From Sphingomonas sp. QA11 (lineage in GTDB: Bacteria > Pseudomonadota > Alphaproteobacteria > Sphingomonadales > Sphingomonadaceae), in contig NZ_CP098774.1 in NCBI RefSeq assembly GCF_028473665.1, positions 4,707,501-4,771,500 of the forward strand: DNA of 64,000 nt, in the 5' to 3' direction. The notes below the pieces were generated by a model, which was not told where the DNA came from, searched no databases, and saw only the letters and a list, made by a program, of their open reading frames with translations. The translations under genes were made by a program, and so were the position numbers. Positions 14,796 through 24,414 of the stretch are shown here, piece by piece. The first letter of the stretch is position 1; each line of letters starts with the position of its first letter.

Positions 14796-16100
14796 ATGCG
14801 TGCCATCGTCCCGTCAGCTGCGGTCCTGCGGCAGAAATATACGCTCGTATCGTCGCTCCGCGCCCAGGGGTTCGCGGTCCGCTCGTTCGAGGATGGCCGG
14901 CCGCAGCCGGGCGACATCTATCTCGTCGCCGATGGCGAGACGCCGCCCGCACCGGCCCGCACCGTGATCATCGGCGATGCCGTCGGCTCAGCCGGCCGCC
15001 ATATCGTCCCGGCCCGCGACGGCAGCCCCGCGCGGATCGCCTTCGGCCCCGAGGACGCGCATGTCGGCAACGGCTTCATCCGTGCGCTCGTCGCTGAACA
15101 GGAAACGCCGACCGCCGCCGATCCGGAGAGCCTCGCGCTCTACGCCCTGGCAGAGCGGGTCGCCGCCGCCGACATCAGCGTGCTGATCAACGGCCCGACC
15201 GGGACCGGCAAGGAAGTGCTTGCCCGCTCGATCCATCTCAACTCAAGCCGCCGCGATGGCCCGTTCATCGCGATCAATTGCGCCGCGCTGCCGGAGACGA
15301 TGCTTGAGGCGCTGCTGTTCGGCCACCAGAAAGGCGCTTTCACCGGGGCTTCCTCGGGCGGGGAAGGCTTTTTCCGCGCCGCGCACGGCGGCACGCTGCT
15401 GCTCGACGAGATCGCCGAGATGCCGCTCCAGCTCCAGTCGAAGCTGCTCCGCGTGCTGCAGGAGCGTGAGGTCGTGCCGATCGGTGCCTCAACGCCCGTC
15501 TCGGTGGATGTCCGGATCATCGCCTGCGCCAACCGCGACCTGCAGGCTGAGGTCGCCGCCGGCCGGTTCCGCGCCGATCTCTATTACCGCCTCTCGGTCT
15601 TCCCGCTGAGCACCAAGCCGCTCGCCGAGCGCCGCCAGGATATCCCAGCGCTCGCCGCGACCCTGATCCTGCGCCATGCCGGCAATCGTGCGACGACCCC
15701 CTGGCCCGATGCCTCGGCGGTCGAGGCGCTGTTGGGCCATGACTGGCCGGGCAATGTCCGGGAGCTCGAAAACGTCATCCAGCGCGCCTTGCTGTTCGCG
15801 GCGGGCGATACGATCCAGGCAGAGCATATCGTGTTCGATCGCCCGTCGGCGCCGGTCCCGGCCTTCGCCGCGCACGCCGCCAACGATCAGCCGGCGACCC
15901 AGCCCGCAACCTTGGGCAACATCGTCCAGATGAGCGAGTTCGCGGCGATCCGCGAGACGCTCGCTGCCTGTGGCGGCAGCCGGATCGAAACCGCGCGGCG
16001 GCTCGGCATCTCGGAGCGGACGTTGCGCTATCGCCTCGCCAAGGCTCGCGAGCAGGGTGACGATATCACCCGTGCCCCGAACAAGACGGTGTCGGCATGA
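14796..16100 (+). CDS. Sigma-54-dependent flagellar activator (FlbD/FleQ type)
   Basis: The likely master activator of the sigma-54 flagellar promoters. From the ATG at 14796 (strong GAAGGGGGA ribosome site) it is 434 residues. The AAA+ domain has Walker A GPTGTGKE (133-140), the sigma-54 contact loop GAFTGA (180-185) and Walker B LLLDE (201-205). The C-terminus is a Fis-type helix-turn-helix (SRIETARRLGISERTLRYRL). The N-terminal 115 residues lack the aspartate/lysine set of a receiver domain, so classical phosphorylation is unlikely. It overlaps fliE by 4 bp. Confidence 0.88.
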   Translation: MRAIVPSAAVLRQKYTLVSSLRAQGFAVRSFEDGRPQPGDIYLVADGETPPAPARTVIIGDAVGSAGRHIVPARDGSPARIAFGPEDAHVGNGFIRALVAEQETPTAADPESLALYALAERVAAADISVLINGPTGTGKEVLARSIHLNSSRRDGPFIAINCAALPETMLEALLFGHQKGAFTGASSGGEGFFRAAHGGTLLLDEIAEMPLQLQSKLLRVLQEREVVPIGASTPVSVDVRIIACANRDLQAEVAAGRFRADLYYRLSVFPLSTKPLAERRQDIPALAATLILRHAGNRATTPWPDASAVEALLGHDWPGNVRELENVIQRALLFAAGDTIQAEHIVFDRPSAPVPAFAAHAANDQPATQPATLGNIVQMSEFAAIRETLAACGGSRIETARRLGISERTLRYRLAKAREQGDDITRAPNKTVSA

Positions 16101-16468
16101 GCGGCGTCGGTGGTGTCGGCGGCGCGATGAGCGTCGACAGGGTGATGCAGCTTCGCGCGCAGATCCTCGAACGTAACGAAGCGCTGTCGCGCGCCAATGC
16201 GACGGCCGGAACATCGACCCCGGTCCAGGGGGTGGGCTCGTCGCAGCCGACCAGCTTCGCCGCGACGATGGAAGAGGCGCTGAAGAACGTCAACGAAGGC
16301 CAGAACAAGGCCGGCGAACTCTCCGCGGCGTATGAACGCGGCGAGAATATCGATATCGCGAAAGTGATGCTCGCGCGACAGCAGGCCTCGGTCGGCTTCG
16401 AGGCGACGCTTCAGGTCCGCAACAAACTCCTGTCCGCCTACAAGGACATCATGAGCATGCCGGTGTAA
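16097..16468 (+). CDS. fliE: Flagellar hook-basal body protein FliE
   Basis: FliE joins the MS ring to the rod. The 123-residue protein has a glycine-rich start and the family C-terminal half SFAATMEEALKNVNEGQNKA with IDIAKVMLARQQASVGFEAT and LQVRNKLLSAYKDIMSMPV. It overlaps the activator gene (ATGA) and is followed 3 bp later by fliF. Confidence 0.93.
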   Translation: MSGVGGVGGAMSVDRVMQLRAQILERNEALSRANATAGTSTPVQGVGSSQPTSFAATMEEALKNVNEGQNKAGELSAAYERGENIDIAKVMLARQQASVGFEATLQVRNKLLSAYKDIMSMPV

Positions 16469-16471
16469 ACC

Positions 16472-18202
16472 ATGAGCAACGCCCTCACCCCGTCCGCCAC
16501 GCCCGCCCTGCCGGAGCGCTTCGCCAACCCCCTGCGGCAGATCCAGGATCTGCTCGCCCAGCCGGCGGTGCGCCGCAGCCTGCCGATGGTGCTGATGATC
16601 GGCCTGATCGCGGCCGCCGCGCTCGCCTGGGTCATGCTGTCCACGCCGACGCAGAAGACCCTGTTTTCCGGGCTCAGCGACGTCGACAAGGGATCGGTCA
16701 CCCAGGCGCTCCAGCAGGCCAAGATCACCGCGCGGATCGACGAGGGCACCGGCGCCCTGACGGTGAACGAGGACGATTATTCCCGGGCGCGAATCCTGCT
16801 TGCCGGGCAGGGCCTGCCCAAGGGTGCGCCCGGCGGTTACCAGATTCTCGACAATCTGCCGATGGGCGTGAGCCGCGCGGTCGAGGGCGAGCGCCTTCGC
16901 CAGGCACGCGAGACCGAACTCGCCCGGTCGATTCAGGAGATCGATGCGGTGGCCGAGGCGCGAGTCCATCTCGCCACGCCCGAGGCATCGGTATTTGTCC
17001 GCGATAACGCCGCGCCTTCAGCCTCGGTTATCGTCAAGCTTCAACCGGGCCGGTCGCTGGGCGATGCGCAGGTCAGCTCGATCATCAATCTCGTTGCCTC
17101 GTCGGTTCCGGGCATGAAGCCCGAGGCGGTCACGATCGTCGACCAGATGGGCGGCCTGCTCACCAAGGGATCCGACAAGAGCGCGCTCGGCATCGCCAGC
17201 GACGAACGAATCGCCTTCCAGCGCCGCATCGAGGAAAAGAACCGCGCGCAGGTGGTGCAATTGCTGACGCCACTGGTCGGCGCCGGCAATTTCACCGTCG
17301 AGGTCCAGGCCGATGTCGATCTCGACGAGACCCAGGCAACCCGCGAAAGCTACGACAAGCAGGGCACGCTACGCGCCGAACAGGGCAATTGGACCGGCAA
17401 CCAGAAGGACGGCGCGGGCGCCCAGCCCGGTGGCATCCCCGGCGCGCTGTCGAACACGCCACCGCCGGCTTCGACGCTCAACGCACCGAAGCCGACGCCG
17501 ACGCCCGCCCCCGGTACGCCGCCGGTCGCAGGTGCCCCCGGCGCGCCGTCCGCGGCAGCCGCCGTGGTCGGCGCGGTCAGCGATGCGATGAAGCAGAGCG
17601 ACCAGTATAGCCGTGCCTATGATCTGGGTAAGGAAGTCTCGGTCACCCGGGCTGCTCCCGGCGCGATCAAGCGGCTGTCGGTCGCGGTGCTGCTGCGCGA
17701 GCCGGAGGCCGGCAAGCCGCGCAGCCAGCTCGAAATCCAGCAGATCACCCAGCTCGTCCAGACGGCGGTTGGCTATAACCAGGGCCGCGCCGACCAGGTC
17801 ACCGTGATCAGCCGCAAGTTCGCCGGCGCGACCGCGCTCGACGACAAGCAGCCCTGGTACGAGGCAGGTTGGCTGCCGGTGGTGGCGCGCAACGTCACCG
17901 CCATCGTGATCGCGCTGCTGGTGCTGTTCCTCGGCGTGCGTCCGCTCGCCAAGGCGATGCTGAAAAAGCGCGACGACGCGGCGCCGCGCCTGGCGCTCGG
18001 CCGCGACTATGGCGGCGCGGCGGGTGGCACGGGCGGCGGTGGAGCCGGGAGTGCCAATGGCGTCCCGGTCAGCATCGACGCGCTCGAAAGCGCCCGTAAC
18101 TATGACGACCGAATCGGTATGGTACGGGGCTTCACCCGGGACAATCCGGCGCGCGCCGCCCTGGCGGTGCGTGACATGATCAAGGCGGACGCCAAGCCAT
18201 GA
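16472..18202 (+). CDS. fliF: Flagellar MS-ring protein FliF
   Basis: FliF forms the MS ring in the inner membrane. The 576-residue protein has a first membrane segment near residue 40 (VLMIGLIAAAALAWVML), YscJ/FliF ring-building motifs (GLPKGAPGGYQILDNLPMGV; ARVHLATPE), a Pro/Ala-rich periplasmic stretch, a second membrane segment near 475 (NVTAIVIALLVLFLGVRPLA) and the C-terminal FliG-binding tail ending in VRDMIKADAKP. It overlaps fliG by 4 bp. Confidence 0.97.
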   Translation: MSNALTPSATPALPERFANPLRQIQDLLAQPAVRRSLPMVLMIGLIAAAALAWVMLSTPTQKTLFSGLSDVDKGSVTQALQQAKITARIDEGTGALTVNEDDYSRARILLAGQGLPKGAPGGYQILDNLPMGVSRAVEGERLRQARETELARSIQEIDAVAEARVHLATPEASVFVRDNAAPSASVIVKLQPGRSLGDAQVSSIINLVASSVPGMKPEAVTIVDQMGGLLTKGSDKSALGIASDERIAFQRRIEEKNRAQVVQLLTPLVGAGNFTVEVQADVDLDETQATRESYDKQGTLRAEQGNWTGNQKDGAGAQPGGIPGALSNTPPPASTLNAPKPTPTPAPGTPPVAGAPGAPSAAAAVVGAVSDAMKQSDQYSRAYDLGKEVSVTRAAPGAIKRLSVAVLLREPEAGKPRSQLEIQQITQLVQTAVGYNQGRADQVTVISRKFAGATALDDKQPWYEAGWLPVVARNVTAIVIALLVLFLGVRPLAKAMLKKRDDAAPRLALGRDYGGAAGGTGGGGAGSANGVPVSIDALESARNYDDRIGMVRGFTRDNPARAALAVRDMIKADAKP

Positions 18203-19206
18203 CCGCGCCTTTCCGCAACTATACCGGCGTCGAGCGCGCCGCCGTGCTGATGATGCTGGTCGGCGAGGAAGAAGCCGCCGCGATCCTGCAGAAGCTCGAT
18301 CCCGAGGAAGTCCGCCAGCTCGGCAAGGCGATGTTCGCCGTCGCGGATGTCAGCGAGACCGAGGTCGAGTTCGTGCTCGACGATTTCGTCGGTAAGGCGC
18401 GCGAGCGTACCGGTATCTCGTTCGATCCGCGTCCGCAGATCGAGACGATGATGACCCGCGCGCTCGGCCAGGAAAAGGCGGACAGCGTGCTGTCGCGAAT
18501 CATCCCGCCCGAGGATGCCTGCCAGATCGACCTGCTCGACTGGCTCGACGCGACGGAGATCGCCGGGCTCATCGAGAAGGAGCATCCCCAGATCGCCGCC
18601 GTGATGATCGCGAACCTCGATCCGACAGTTGCGGCGCAGGTACTCGAATTGCTGCCCGATGCGGTGCAGCCCGATATCCTTCACCGCGTCGCGCGGCTTG
18701 GGCCGATCACGCCCGAGGCGGTCGAGACGCTGAAGACGGTACTCGCCGGCCGGGTCGGCACGACCCAGCAGCCGGCCGGCGTCACGCTGGGCGGCACCAA
18801 GGACGCGGCGAAGATCCTGTCGAGCGGCCGCAAGGCGACCGAGCTTCGCGTTATGCCCAAGCTGTTCAAGATCGACCGCGACGTGGCCAAGGCAATAGAG
18901 GAGGCGATGTTCGTCTTCGACAATCTGCTTGAGCTCGACGACAAGAATCTCGGCACGCTCATCCGCAACATCGACGGCGACATCCTTACCCGGGCTCTCA
19001 AGGGCGTCGACGAATCGATGCGCGCCCGCTTCCTTGGTTGCATGTCCAGCCGCGCCGCCGATGGCATCCGCGACGAGATGGAGGCACGCGGCCCGATGAA
19101 ACTGTCCGAAGTGCTCGAGGCGCAAAAGGTGATCATCCAGATCGCGCGCAACCTTGCCAAGGACGGTACGATCCAGATGGGCGGCGGCGAGGACGACTAT
19201 GTCTGA
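18199..19206 (+). CDS. fliG: Flagellar motor switch protein FliG
   Basis: FliG links FliF to the C ring and contacts MotA. The 335-residue protein has the N-terminal domain (AAVLMMLVGEEEAAAILQKL), the EHPQ motif as IEKEHPQIAAVMIANL in the middle domain, and the C-terminal torque domain (MFVFDNLLELDDKNLGTLIR, ALKGVDESMRARFLGCMSSR). It overlaps fliF and fliH. Confidence 0.97.
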   Translation: MTAPFRNYTGVERAAVLMMLVGEEEAAAILQKLDPEEVRQLGKAMFAVADVSETEVEFVLDDFVGKARERTGISFDPRPQIETMMTRALGQEKADSVLSRIIPPEDACQIDLLDWLDATEIAGLIEKEHPQIAAVMIANLDPTVAAQVLELLPDAVQPDILHRVARLGPITPEAVETLKTVLAGRVGTTQQPAGVTLGGTKDAAKILSSGRKATELRVMPKLFKIDRDVAKAIEEAMFVFDNLLELDDKNLGTLIRNIDGDILTRALKGVDESMRARFLGCMSSRAADGIRDEMEARGPMKLSEVLEAQKVIIQIARNLAKDGTIQMGGGEDDYV

Positions 19207-19942
19207 TTTCACCGCAGGCTTTGTCGCCCGCCACGAAGCGATAGCACAGGCGCTTCACCAGGCTTTCGAGGTTCCGCCCGAAGGGTTCGCGCCGGCCGAT
19301 CTCAGGGCATGGGCCACGGGTCGCGCCGGCCCGGTATCCTTCTCGCCGCAATCGGACGGTCCGAAGCATTTCCATCCGGCCGATCCGGACGCCAAGCCGA
19401 CCGAGGGGTGGGATCCGTTCGCCGCAGCCGAGGCCGCGCCGTCCCCGGCGCCCTTCGTCGATCCGCTCGCCTCCGCACACGCCGCCGGCTTTGCCGAGGG
19501 CATGGCCGCGGCCATTGCCGAGATCGGCGAGACCGGCGATCGCGATCGCGCGCTGCTGGCCGCGCTTGGCGAGGCATTGCGCAACGAAGGCCGGCTCGAT
19601 CGCGAACTGATGGCCCGCCAGTTACGCCAGACCGTGATGTTCCTTGTCACCAGGCTGATCGGGGAAGCGGGCATTTCGCCTGACATCCTCGCCCGCCGGA
19701 TTGATTCGGCCGCCGAAATTCTCGCCGACAGTGCCGAATCGGCGCTGCTGCGCGTTCACCCAGACGATGTCGTCTTGCTCGACGGCAGGCTGCCCAAGAC
19801 GGTGTTCGCGGTCGGCGACGCGGATGTCGCGCGCGGCAGCTTCGTGCTCGAATCGGCCTCGACCATTGTCGAGGACGGCCCGGAACTCTGGCTCGAACAG
19901 CTCGCCCTGGCGATCGACCGGGTGGCCGTGCCGCCATGCTGA
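19199..19942 (+). CDS. fliH: Flagellar export apparatus protein FliH
   Basis: FliH regulates the export ATPase FliI. The start at 19199 overlaps the fliG stop by 8 bp and gives 247 residues. The N-terminal half is Pro/Ala-rich and unordered. The C-terminal half has LRQTVMFLVTRLIGEAGISP, LRVHPDDVVLL and SFVLESASTIVEDGPELWLE, matching FliH/HrpE domains. Position between fliG and fliI (7-bp overlap) is conserved. Confidence 0.85.
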   Translation: MSDFTAGFVARHEAIAQALHQAFEVPPEGFAPADLRAWATGRAGPVSFSPQSDGPKHFHPADPDAKPTEGWDPFAAAEAAPSPAPFVDPLASAHAAGFAEGMAAAIAEIGETGDRDRALLAALGEALRNEGRLDRELMARQLRQTVMFLVTRLIGEAGISPDILARRIDSAAEILADSAESALLRVHPDDVVLLDGRLPKTVFAVGDADVARGSFVLESASTIVEDGPELWLEQLALAIDRVAVPPC

Positions 19943-21264
19943 ACCGTTTCACGAGCGATTATCTCGAATCGCTGGGCGTGCCCGATTTCACGCCGGCTCC
20001 GAAGATCTCCGGCCGGCTCGCCTCGTTCGATGGCCTGTTGATGGAGGCGGTCGGCCTGACCCTGCCGGTCGGCACGGTCTGCCAGGTCGGCACCCGCGGG
20101 GTCGGCGTGGAGGCCGAGGTGATCGGTTTCCGCAACGGGCGGACCCTGCTGATGAACCTGGGGGGCCCGGCGCCGCTGCTCCCGCAAATGCCGGTGCGGC
20201 CGCTTGGCCCTCCGGGCGAGGCGGAGGTCGGGCCGGCGCTGCTCGGCCGTGTCGTCGATGGCGCGGGCAAGCCGATCGACGGGCTTGGTCCGATTCGCGG
20301 GGCGGATCACTGGCCGCTCGCGGGCAAGCTGCAAAGCCCGCTCGATCGCGGCCGCGTGCTTCAGCCGCTCGATGTCGGCGTGCGCGCGATCAACGGATTG
20401 CTCACCGTCGGCCAGGGCCAGCGTATCGGAATCATGGCCGGTTCGGGCGTCGGCAAGTCAGTGCTGCTCGGCATGATTGTGCGCGCGGCCGAGGCCGATG
20501 TGATCGTGATCGGCCTGATCGGCGAGCGCAGCCGCGAGGTCGCCGACTTTCTCGAAACCAAGGTTGCCGGCGAGGCGCGCCGGCGTGCCGTCGTTGTCGC
20601 GGTCCCCGCCAATCATTCGCCGGTGCTGCGCATCCGCGGCGCGCTGCGCACTCATGCCATTGCCGAGGCGTTCCGCGCCCAGGGCAAGAAGGTGCTGTTG
20701 ATCATGGACAGCCTGACGCGTGTTGCGCATGCCGGTCGCGAGATCGGCCTTGCCCTGGGCGAGCCGGCCAGCGCGCGCGGCTATCCGCCTTCAGCCATCG
20801 CCATGTTGCCCAACCTGATCGAGCGTGCCGGCACCGACGTCGCGTCGGGCGGCTCGATCACCGCGATCTACACCGTGCTTGCCGACGGCGACGATGGCAA
20901 CGATCCGGTGGTCGACAGCGCCCGTTCGATCCTGGACGGCCATATCGTGCTGTCCCGCGCGCTGGCCGAGCATGGCGTCTATCCCGCGATCGACATCGGT
21001 CCGTCCGTCAGCCGCGTAATGACCGACATCGTCGACAAGCCGCACCAGAAGGCCGCCCGCGTGCTGCGGCGTCACCTCGCGACTTATGAGGAGAATCGCG
21101 ACCTGGTGCTGATGGGCGCCTATCGCGCCGGCACTGATCCGGCGATCGACGCTGCCATCGCCTGCCACCCGGCGGTGATGGAATATATCAGGCAGGACCC
21201 TGACGAGATCGTGTCGCTCGGCGATGCCGTGATGGAACTGACCGGTGTGTTCGGCGATGGCTAA
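19936..21264 (+). CDS. fliI: Flagellum-specific ATPase FliI
   Basis: FliI is the export ATPase. The 442-residue protein has Walker A GSGVGKSVLLGM (near residue 172), GLIGERSREVADFLE, Walker B VLLIMDSLTRVAHAGREIGL and the family segment EPASARGYPPSAIAMLPNLIERAG. It overlaps fliH upstream and fliJ downstream by 8 bp. Confidence 0.97.
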   Translation: MLNRFTSDYLESLGVPDFTPAPKISGRLASFDGLLMEAVGLTLPVGTVCQVGTRGVGVEAEVIGFRNGRTLLMNLGGPAPLLPQMPVRPLGPPGEAEVGPALLGRVVDGAGKPIDGLGPIRGADHWPLAGKLQSPLDRGRVLQPLDVGVRAINGLLTVGQGQRIGIMAGSGVGKSVLLGMIVRAAEADVIVIGLIGERSREVADFLETKVAGEARRRAVVVAVPANHSPVLRIRGALRTHAIAEAFRAQGKKVLLIMDSLTRVAHAGREIGLALGEPASARGYPPSAIAMLPNLIERAGTDVASGGSITAIYTVLADGDDGNDPVVDSARSILDGHIVLSRALAEHGVYPAIDIGPSVSRVMTDIVDKPHQKAARVLRRHLATYEENRDLVLMGAYRAGTDPAIDAAIACHPAVMEYIRQDPDEIVSLGDAVMELTGVFGDG

Positions 21265-21676
21265 GCCGGCCAAGCTCGACCGGCTGCTTCGTGTCCGCAC
21301 GCTGCAGCTTGGGCTGGTCCGTGCCGAGGAGGTGCGGGCGCAGGAGCGGTTCAACAGCGAGACGGCGCTCAAGGGCAGGATCGCGCAGCTCGCCGAAGCG
21401 GTCGCGCCGAGCTCGACCGCGACCGAGGGCTTCTCCCTCATCGCCACCGCCCATTTCCGCGACCGGCTCCAGCAGTCGGCCGAAGCGGCGGAGGGGCGGC
21501 TCCGCGCCGCTGAACGCGTGGTGGAGCGCGCCGTCGAAGCCACTCGCGAAGCCAGGCGGGACCAGAACGCGATCGAGAAGCTGATCGCGCGCGCCGATGC
21601 CGACGCGGCGCTCAAGGCGATCCGCGCGCTCGAAGCCGCCCCGCCCACCCGGAAGATCCGGCACGATCCTTGCTGA
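21257..21676 (+). CDS. fliJ: Flagellar export protein FliJ
   Basis: FliJ is a coiled-coil export chaperone that links FliI and FlhA. The 139-residue protein is almost wholly charged helix (LDRLLRVRTLQLGLVRAEEV, RLRAAERVVERAVEATREAR). Identification rests on fold, size and position between fliI and fliK, because FliJ sequences diverge strongly. The ATG at 21257 overlaps the fliI stop. Confidence 0.75.
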   Translation: MAKPAKLDRLLRVRTLQLGLVRAEEVRAQERFNSETALKGRIAQLAEAVAPSSTATEGFSLIATAHFRDRLQQSAEAAEGRLRAAERVVERAVEATREARRDQNAIEKLIARADADAALKAIRALEAAPPTRKIRHDPC

Positions 21677-21714
21677 AACCCTGAGCGGCGGAATGTGCCG
21701 AACGGGATATATGG

Positions 21715-22836
21715 ATGATCGAGCTCTCGACCCAGTTGCCACAGACGACAGTACCGGTTTCCGGTCCAGCCGCGCCGGGGGGCGCGGCTGGCGGATTCGT
21801 TCAACTTCTTGCGGCTTTTCTGGACGCGGGTGCCTCGGCCGCGCCCGACGATCCGGCCGATACGGCGTTGCCGGCTCACCGGCAGGCTCTTGCCGATGAC
21901 GGCAAGGCCTTGCCTGCCGCCGTTGCCGATGACGGCAAGCCGATCGATCCGGCGCTGATCTGGCTGCCGGTCGGATTGCCGATCCTGGCGCCGGCGGCCC
22001 CGCCGCTCATGCTGCCGCCCGATCCCGGCGCACGCGCGCCCTTTGCCGGTGCGGCTGGTATCGACCCCGGTCCGGCGACAATTACCGCCGCCGTTCCGTT
22101 GATGCTGGCCCCTGGCGTCATGGAGGCAAAGACCGACGCCACGATGAAGGAACTGCCGGTCCCGGCCGCCGGGCTCCCGGTGAAAACGGATGCTGGCGTG
22201 ACGGAGCCTCTGTCGAAGACCGTCGCTGCCGCTCCATCGCCGATGACCGCGGTTCCCACCGCGCAGCCGGCCGGCCAGACCTTCGCCGCGGCGATCGCGG
22301 CGGTCCTTGCCAATCACGAGGGCCCCGTGCGCGCCGATGATCGCGCCGATCCGCGCAATACCGGCGCGCTGATGGCGATTGCGCAGGCCGATGCCGCGGC
22401 GCGGCCCATCGTGCAGGCTGCGGGCGGCGCGCAGAATCCCGCGCTCGACCTGCGCGACGATCGCGGACTGCACGGCATGATCGACCGTATCGAGATGCTG
22501 CGCGACGATGCCAATGCGCGCGACACACGGATTCGCCTCGTTCCCGATGCGCTGGGCGGCGTCGATGTCGCGCTGCGCAAGGACGGGGATACGCTCCATG
22601 TCCGCTTCACCGCCGACACCCAGGCGACGCGCGCGCTCCTGACCGAAGCACAGCCGCGCCTCGCCGAACTGGCCGACGCGCGCGGCGTGAAGCTTGGGCA
22701 GACCAGCGTCGACACCGGCGCCGGCGGTGGCGCGAACCACGCGAATCACCAGTCGCGCGCCGCGCCGCGCGCGCCCGCGCCCGCGGCGGTGCCCGCTGCC
22801 GATGCCGATTTTTCCACCGATCAACGACTAGCCTGA
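21715..22836 (+). CDS. fliK: Flagellar hook-length control protein FliK
   Basis: FliK measures hook length and switches export specificity. The 373-residue protein has a long Ala/Pro-rich N-terminal part and a C-terminal Flg_hook-like domain: LRDDANARDTRIRLVPDALG, GGVDVALRKDGDTLHVRFTADT and TRALLTEAQPRLAELADARG. It is followed 18 bp later by fliL. A second ATG four bases upstream is out of frame. Confidence 0.85.
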   Translation: MIELSTQLPQTTVPVSGPAAPGGAAGGFVQLLAAFLDAGASAAPDDPADTALPAHRQALADDGKALPAAVADDGKPIDPALIWLPVGLPILAPAAPPLMLPPDPGARAPFAGAAGIDPGPATITAAVPLMLAPGVMEAKTDATMKELPVPAAGLPVKTDAGVTEPLSKTVAAAPSPMTAVPTAQPAGQTFAAAIAAVLANHEGPVRADDRADPRNTGALMAIAQADAAARPIVQAAGGAQNPALDLRDDRGLHGMIDRIEMLRDDANARDTRIRLVPDALGGVDVALRKDGDTLHVRFTADTQATRALLTEAQPRLAELADARGVKLGQTSVDTGAGGGANHANHQSRAAPRAPAPAAVPAADADFSTDQRLA

Positions 22837-22854
22837 CATTGAAGGAGCCCGACA

Positions 22855-23463
22855 ATGAGTGACACCGAAGACGCCAAGGCCTCCGGGAAAAAGAAGAAGG
22901 GCAAGGGCAAGCTCCTGGTCATGGTCCTGGGCCTGCTGGTGCTCGGCGGCGCCGGGGGCGGCGGCTATTTCGCCTGGAGCAGCGGCATGCTGGGCGGTGG
23001 CGCTCATGGCACGGAGGGCAATGGCCCGCGCCTCGTTCCGAAGCGCGAGCAGAAACGCGTCAGCGCATCCGGCGAGGGCGGTGGCCATGGCGAGGAAGGC
23101 GGCGGCGCCGGCTCCAAGCCGCCGAGCGGTTCGGGCGGCGAGAAATATGCCTCCAACTATTATGCGATGGAAAAGGAGTTCACCTCCAACCTGCAGGACA
23201 GCGTCCATTTCATCCAGGTCGGTCTGGCGATCTCGACGCCATACGATGATTCGGTGATCGAGAACATCAAGACCAACGAGATCGCGGTCCGCTCGGCGAT
23301 CCTGATGACGCTCGGCGACACGACCGAGGAGCAGGTGTTCACCAGCGACGGCAAGAAGCTGCTTGAACGCCGCCTCGCCAAATCGATCAACGACACGCTG
23401 AAGGAAAAGGAAGGATTCGGCGGGGTTGGTAACGTCTACTTTACCAATTTTGTTGTTCAGTGA
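22855..23463 (+). CDS. fliL: Flagellar basal-body protein FliL
   Basis: FliL supports the stator ring. The 202-residue protein has a basic N-terminus (SGKKKKGKGK), one membrane segment (LLVMVLGLLVLGGAGGGGYF), a Gly-rich linker, and a periplasmic domain with YYAMEKEFTSNLQDSVHFIQ, RSAILMTLGDTTEEQ and KEGFGGVGNVYFTNFVVQ, typical of FliL. Confidence 0.93.
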   Translation: MSDTEDAKASGKKKKGKGKLLVMVLGLLVLGGAGGGGYFAWSSGMLGGGAHGTEGNGPRLVPKREQKRVSASGEGGGHGEEGGGAGSKPPSGSGGEKYASNYYAMEKEFTSNLQDSVHFIQVGLAISTPYDDSVIENIKTNEIAVRSAILMTLGDTTEEQVFTSDGKKLLERRLAKSINDTLKEKEGFGGVGNVYFTNFVVQ

Positions 23464-23469
23464 CCTGGC

Positions 23470-24414
23470 ATGGTTAACGGCTCTTCACCACAATCGGGCG
23501 AACGACGGGAACGGCCCCGGCATGTGGCGGAACACGCCACGCTGGGGGTCGCGAACCTCAATCCGTTCGGCGATCTGCACACGCTGCAGCATCTCTCGGC
23601 GCGCCTCGCGCGCGGGATGCGCGGCGTGTTCGAGCCGTTGCTGCGCAAGGAAATCCGTACCTTCGCCGAGCCGCTGGTCGTCCAGCGCTTCGCCGACTAC
23701 CGCGCTGAGCGGCCCGACGGGCTGACCGCCTGGCTGCCGCTGGCGATGACGCCGGCCACGGGCCAGGCGATGGTGGTTCTCGACGGGCGCTTCGTGATGG
23801 AACTGCTCGACCTGTTCTTCGGCGGCACCGGCGCCGTCCCGCACGATATGCCGTCCGAATTCACGCCGGCGGCCGAGGCGATGATCGGGCGGCTCGGCAT
23901 GATGCTCGCCGCGCCGCTCAAGGCTGCCTGGGAGCCACTGGCCCGGATCGAGTTCAAGCCCGGTCATGTCGAGGCGAACGCGGCGCTGATCGCCGGCCTC
24001 GACGGTGACGATGCAATGGTGATCACCCGTTTCGGCATCGCCGCGGGCAACGCCAAGCCCGTGTTCGTCGACATCGTCTATCCCGTCGCGGCGCTCAAGC
24101 CGCACGCCCCGTCGCTGACCGGCAAGGTCCATGCGAAGACGGCCGAGCCTGATCCGGCATGGCGCAACAGCCTGACTCGTGCCGTCATGGGTGTCCGTTT
24201 CCCGATCCGGTCGGTGCTGGCCGAGCCGATGGTCCCGCTCAGCATGCTGATGAACCTGAAGCCTGGTGACGTCATTCCGATCACGCTCGGCACCGACGTG
24301 CCGGTGATGGTCGGCGGCGACCGGCTGGGTGCCGGCACCGTCGGCACGTCCAACGGCCATGCGGCCATTCGTCTCAATTCGATCTCGCACGAAAAACTAG
24401 AGGAACTCCAATGA
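23470..24414 (+). CDS. fliM: Flagellar motor switch protein FliM
   Basis: FliM is the C-ring protein that binds CheY-P. The 314-residue protein has LNPFGDLHTLQHLSARLARG near the start, the LLDLFFGGTGAVPHDMPSEF segment, and a C-terminal SpoA/CheC-like domain with LMNLKPGDVIPITLGTDVPV and ATVGTSNGHAAIRLNSI-type sequence. The short EIDxLF CheY-binding motif expected at the N-terminus is not evident. It overlaps fliN by 4 bp. Confidence 0.92.
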   Translation: MVNGSSPQSGERRERPRHVAEHATLGVANLNPFGDLHTLQHLSARLARGMRGVFEPLLRKEIRTFAEPLVVQRFADYRAERPDGLTAWLPLAMTPATGQAMVVLDGRFVMELLDLFFGGTGAVPHDMPSEFTPAAEAMIGRLGMMLAAPLKAAWEPLARIEFKPGHVEANAALIAGLDGDDAMVITRFGIAAGNAKPVFVDIVYPVAALKPHAPSLTGKVHAKTAEPDPAWRNSLTRAVMGVRFPIRSVLAEPMVPLSMLMNLKPGDVIPITLGTDVPVMVGGDRLGAGTVGTSNGHAAIRLNSISHEKLEELQ

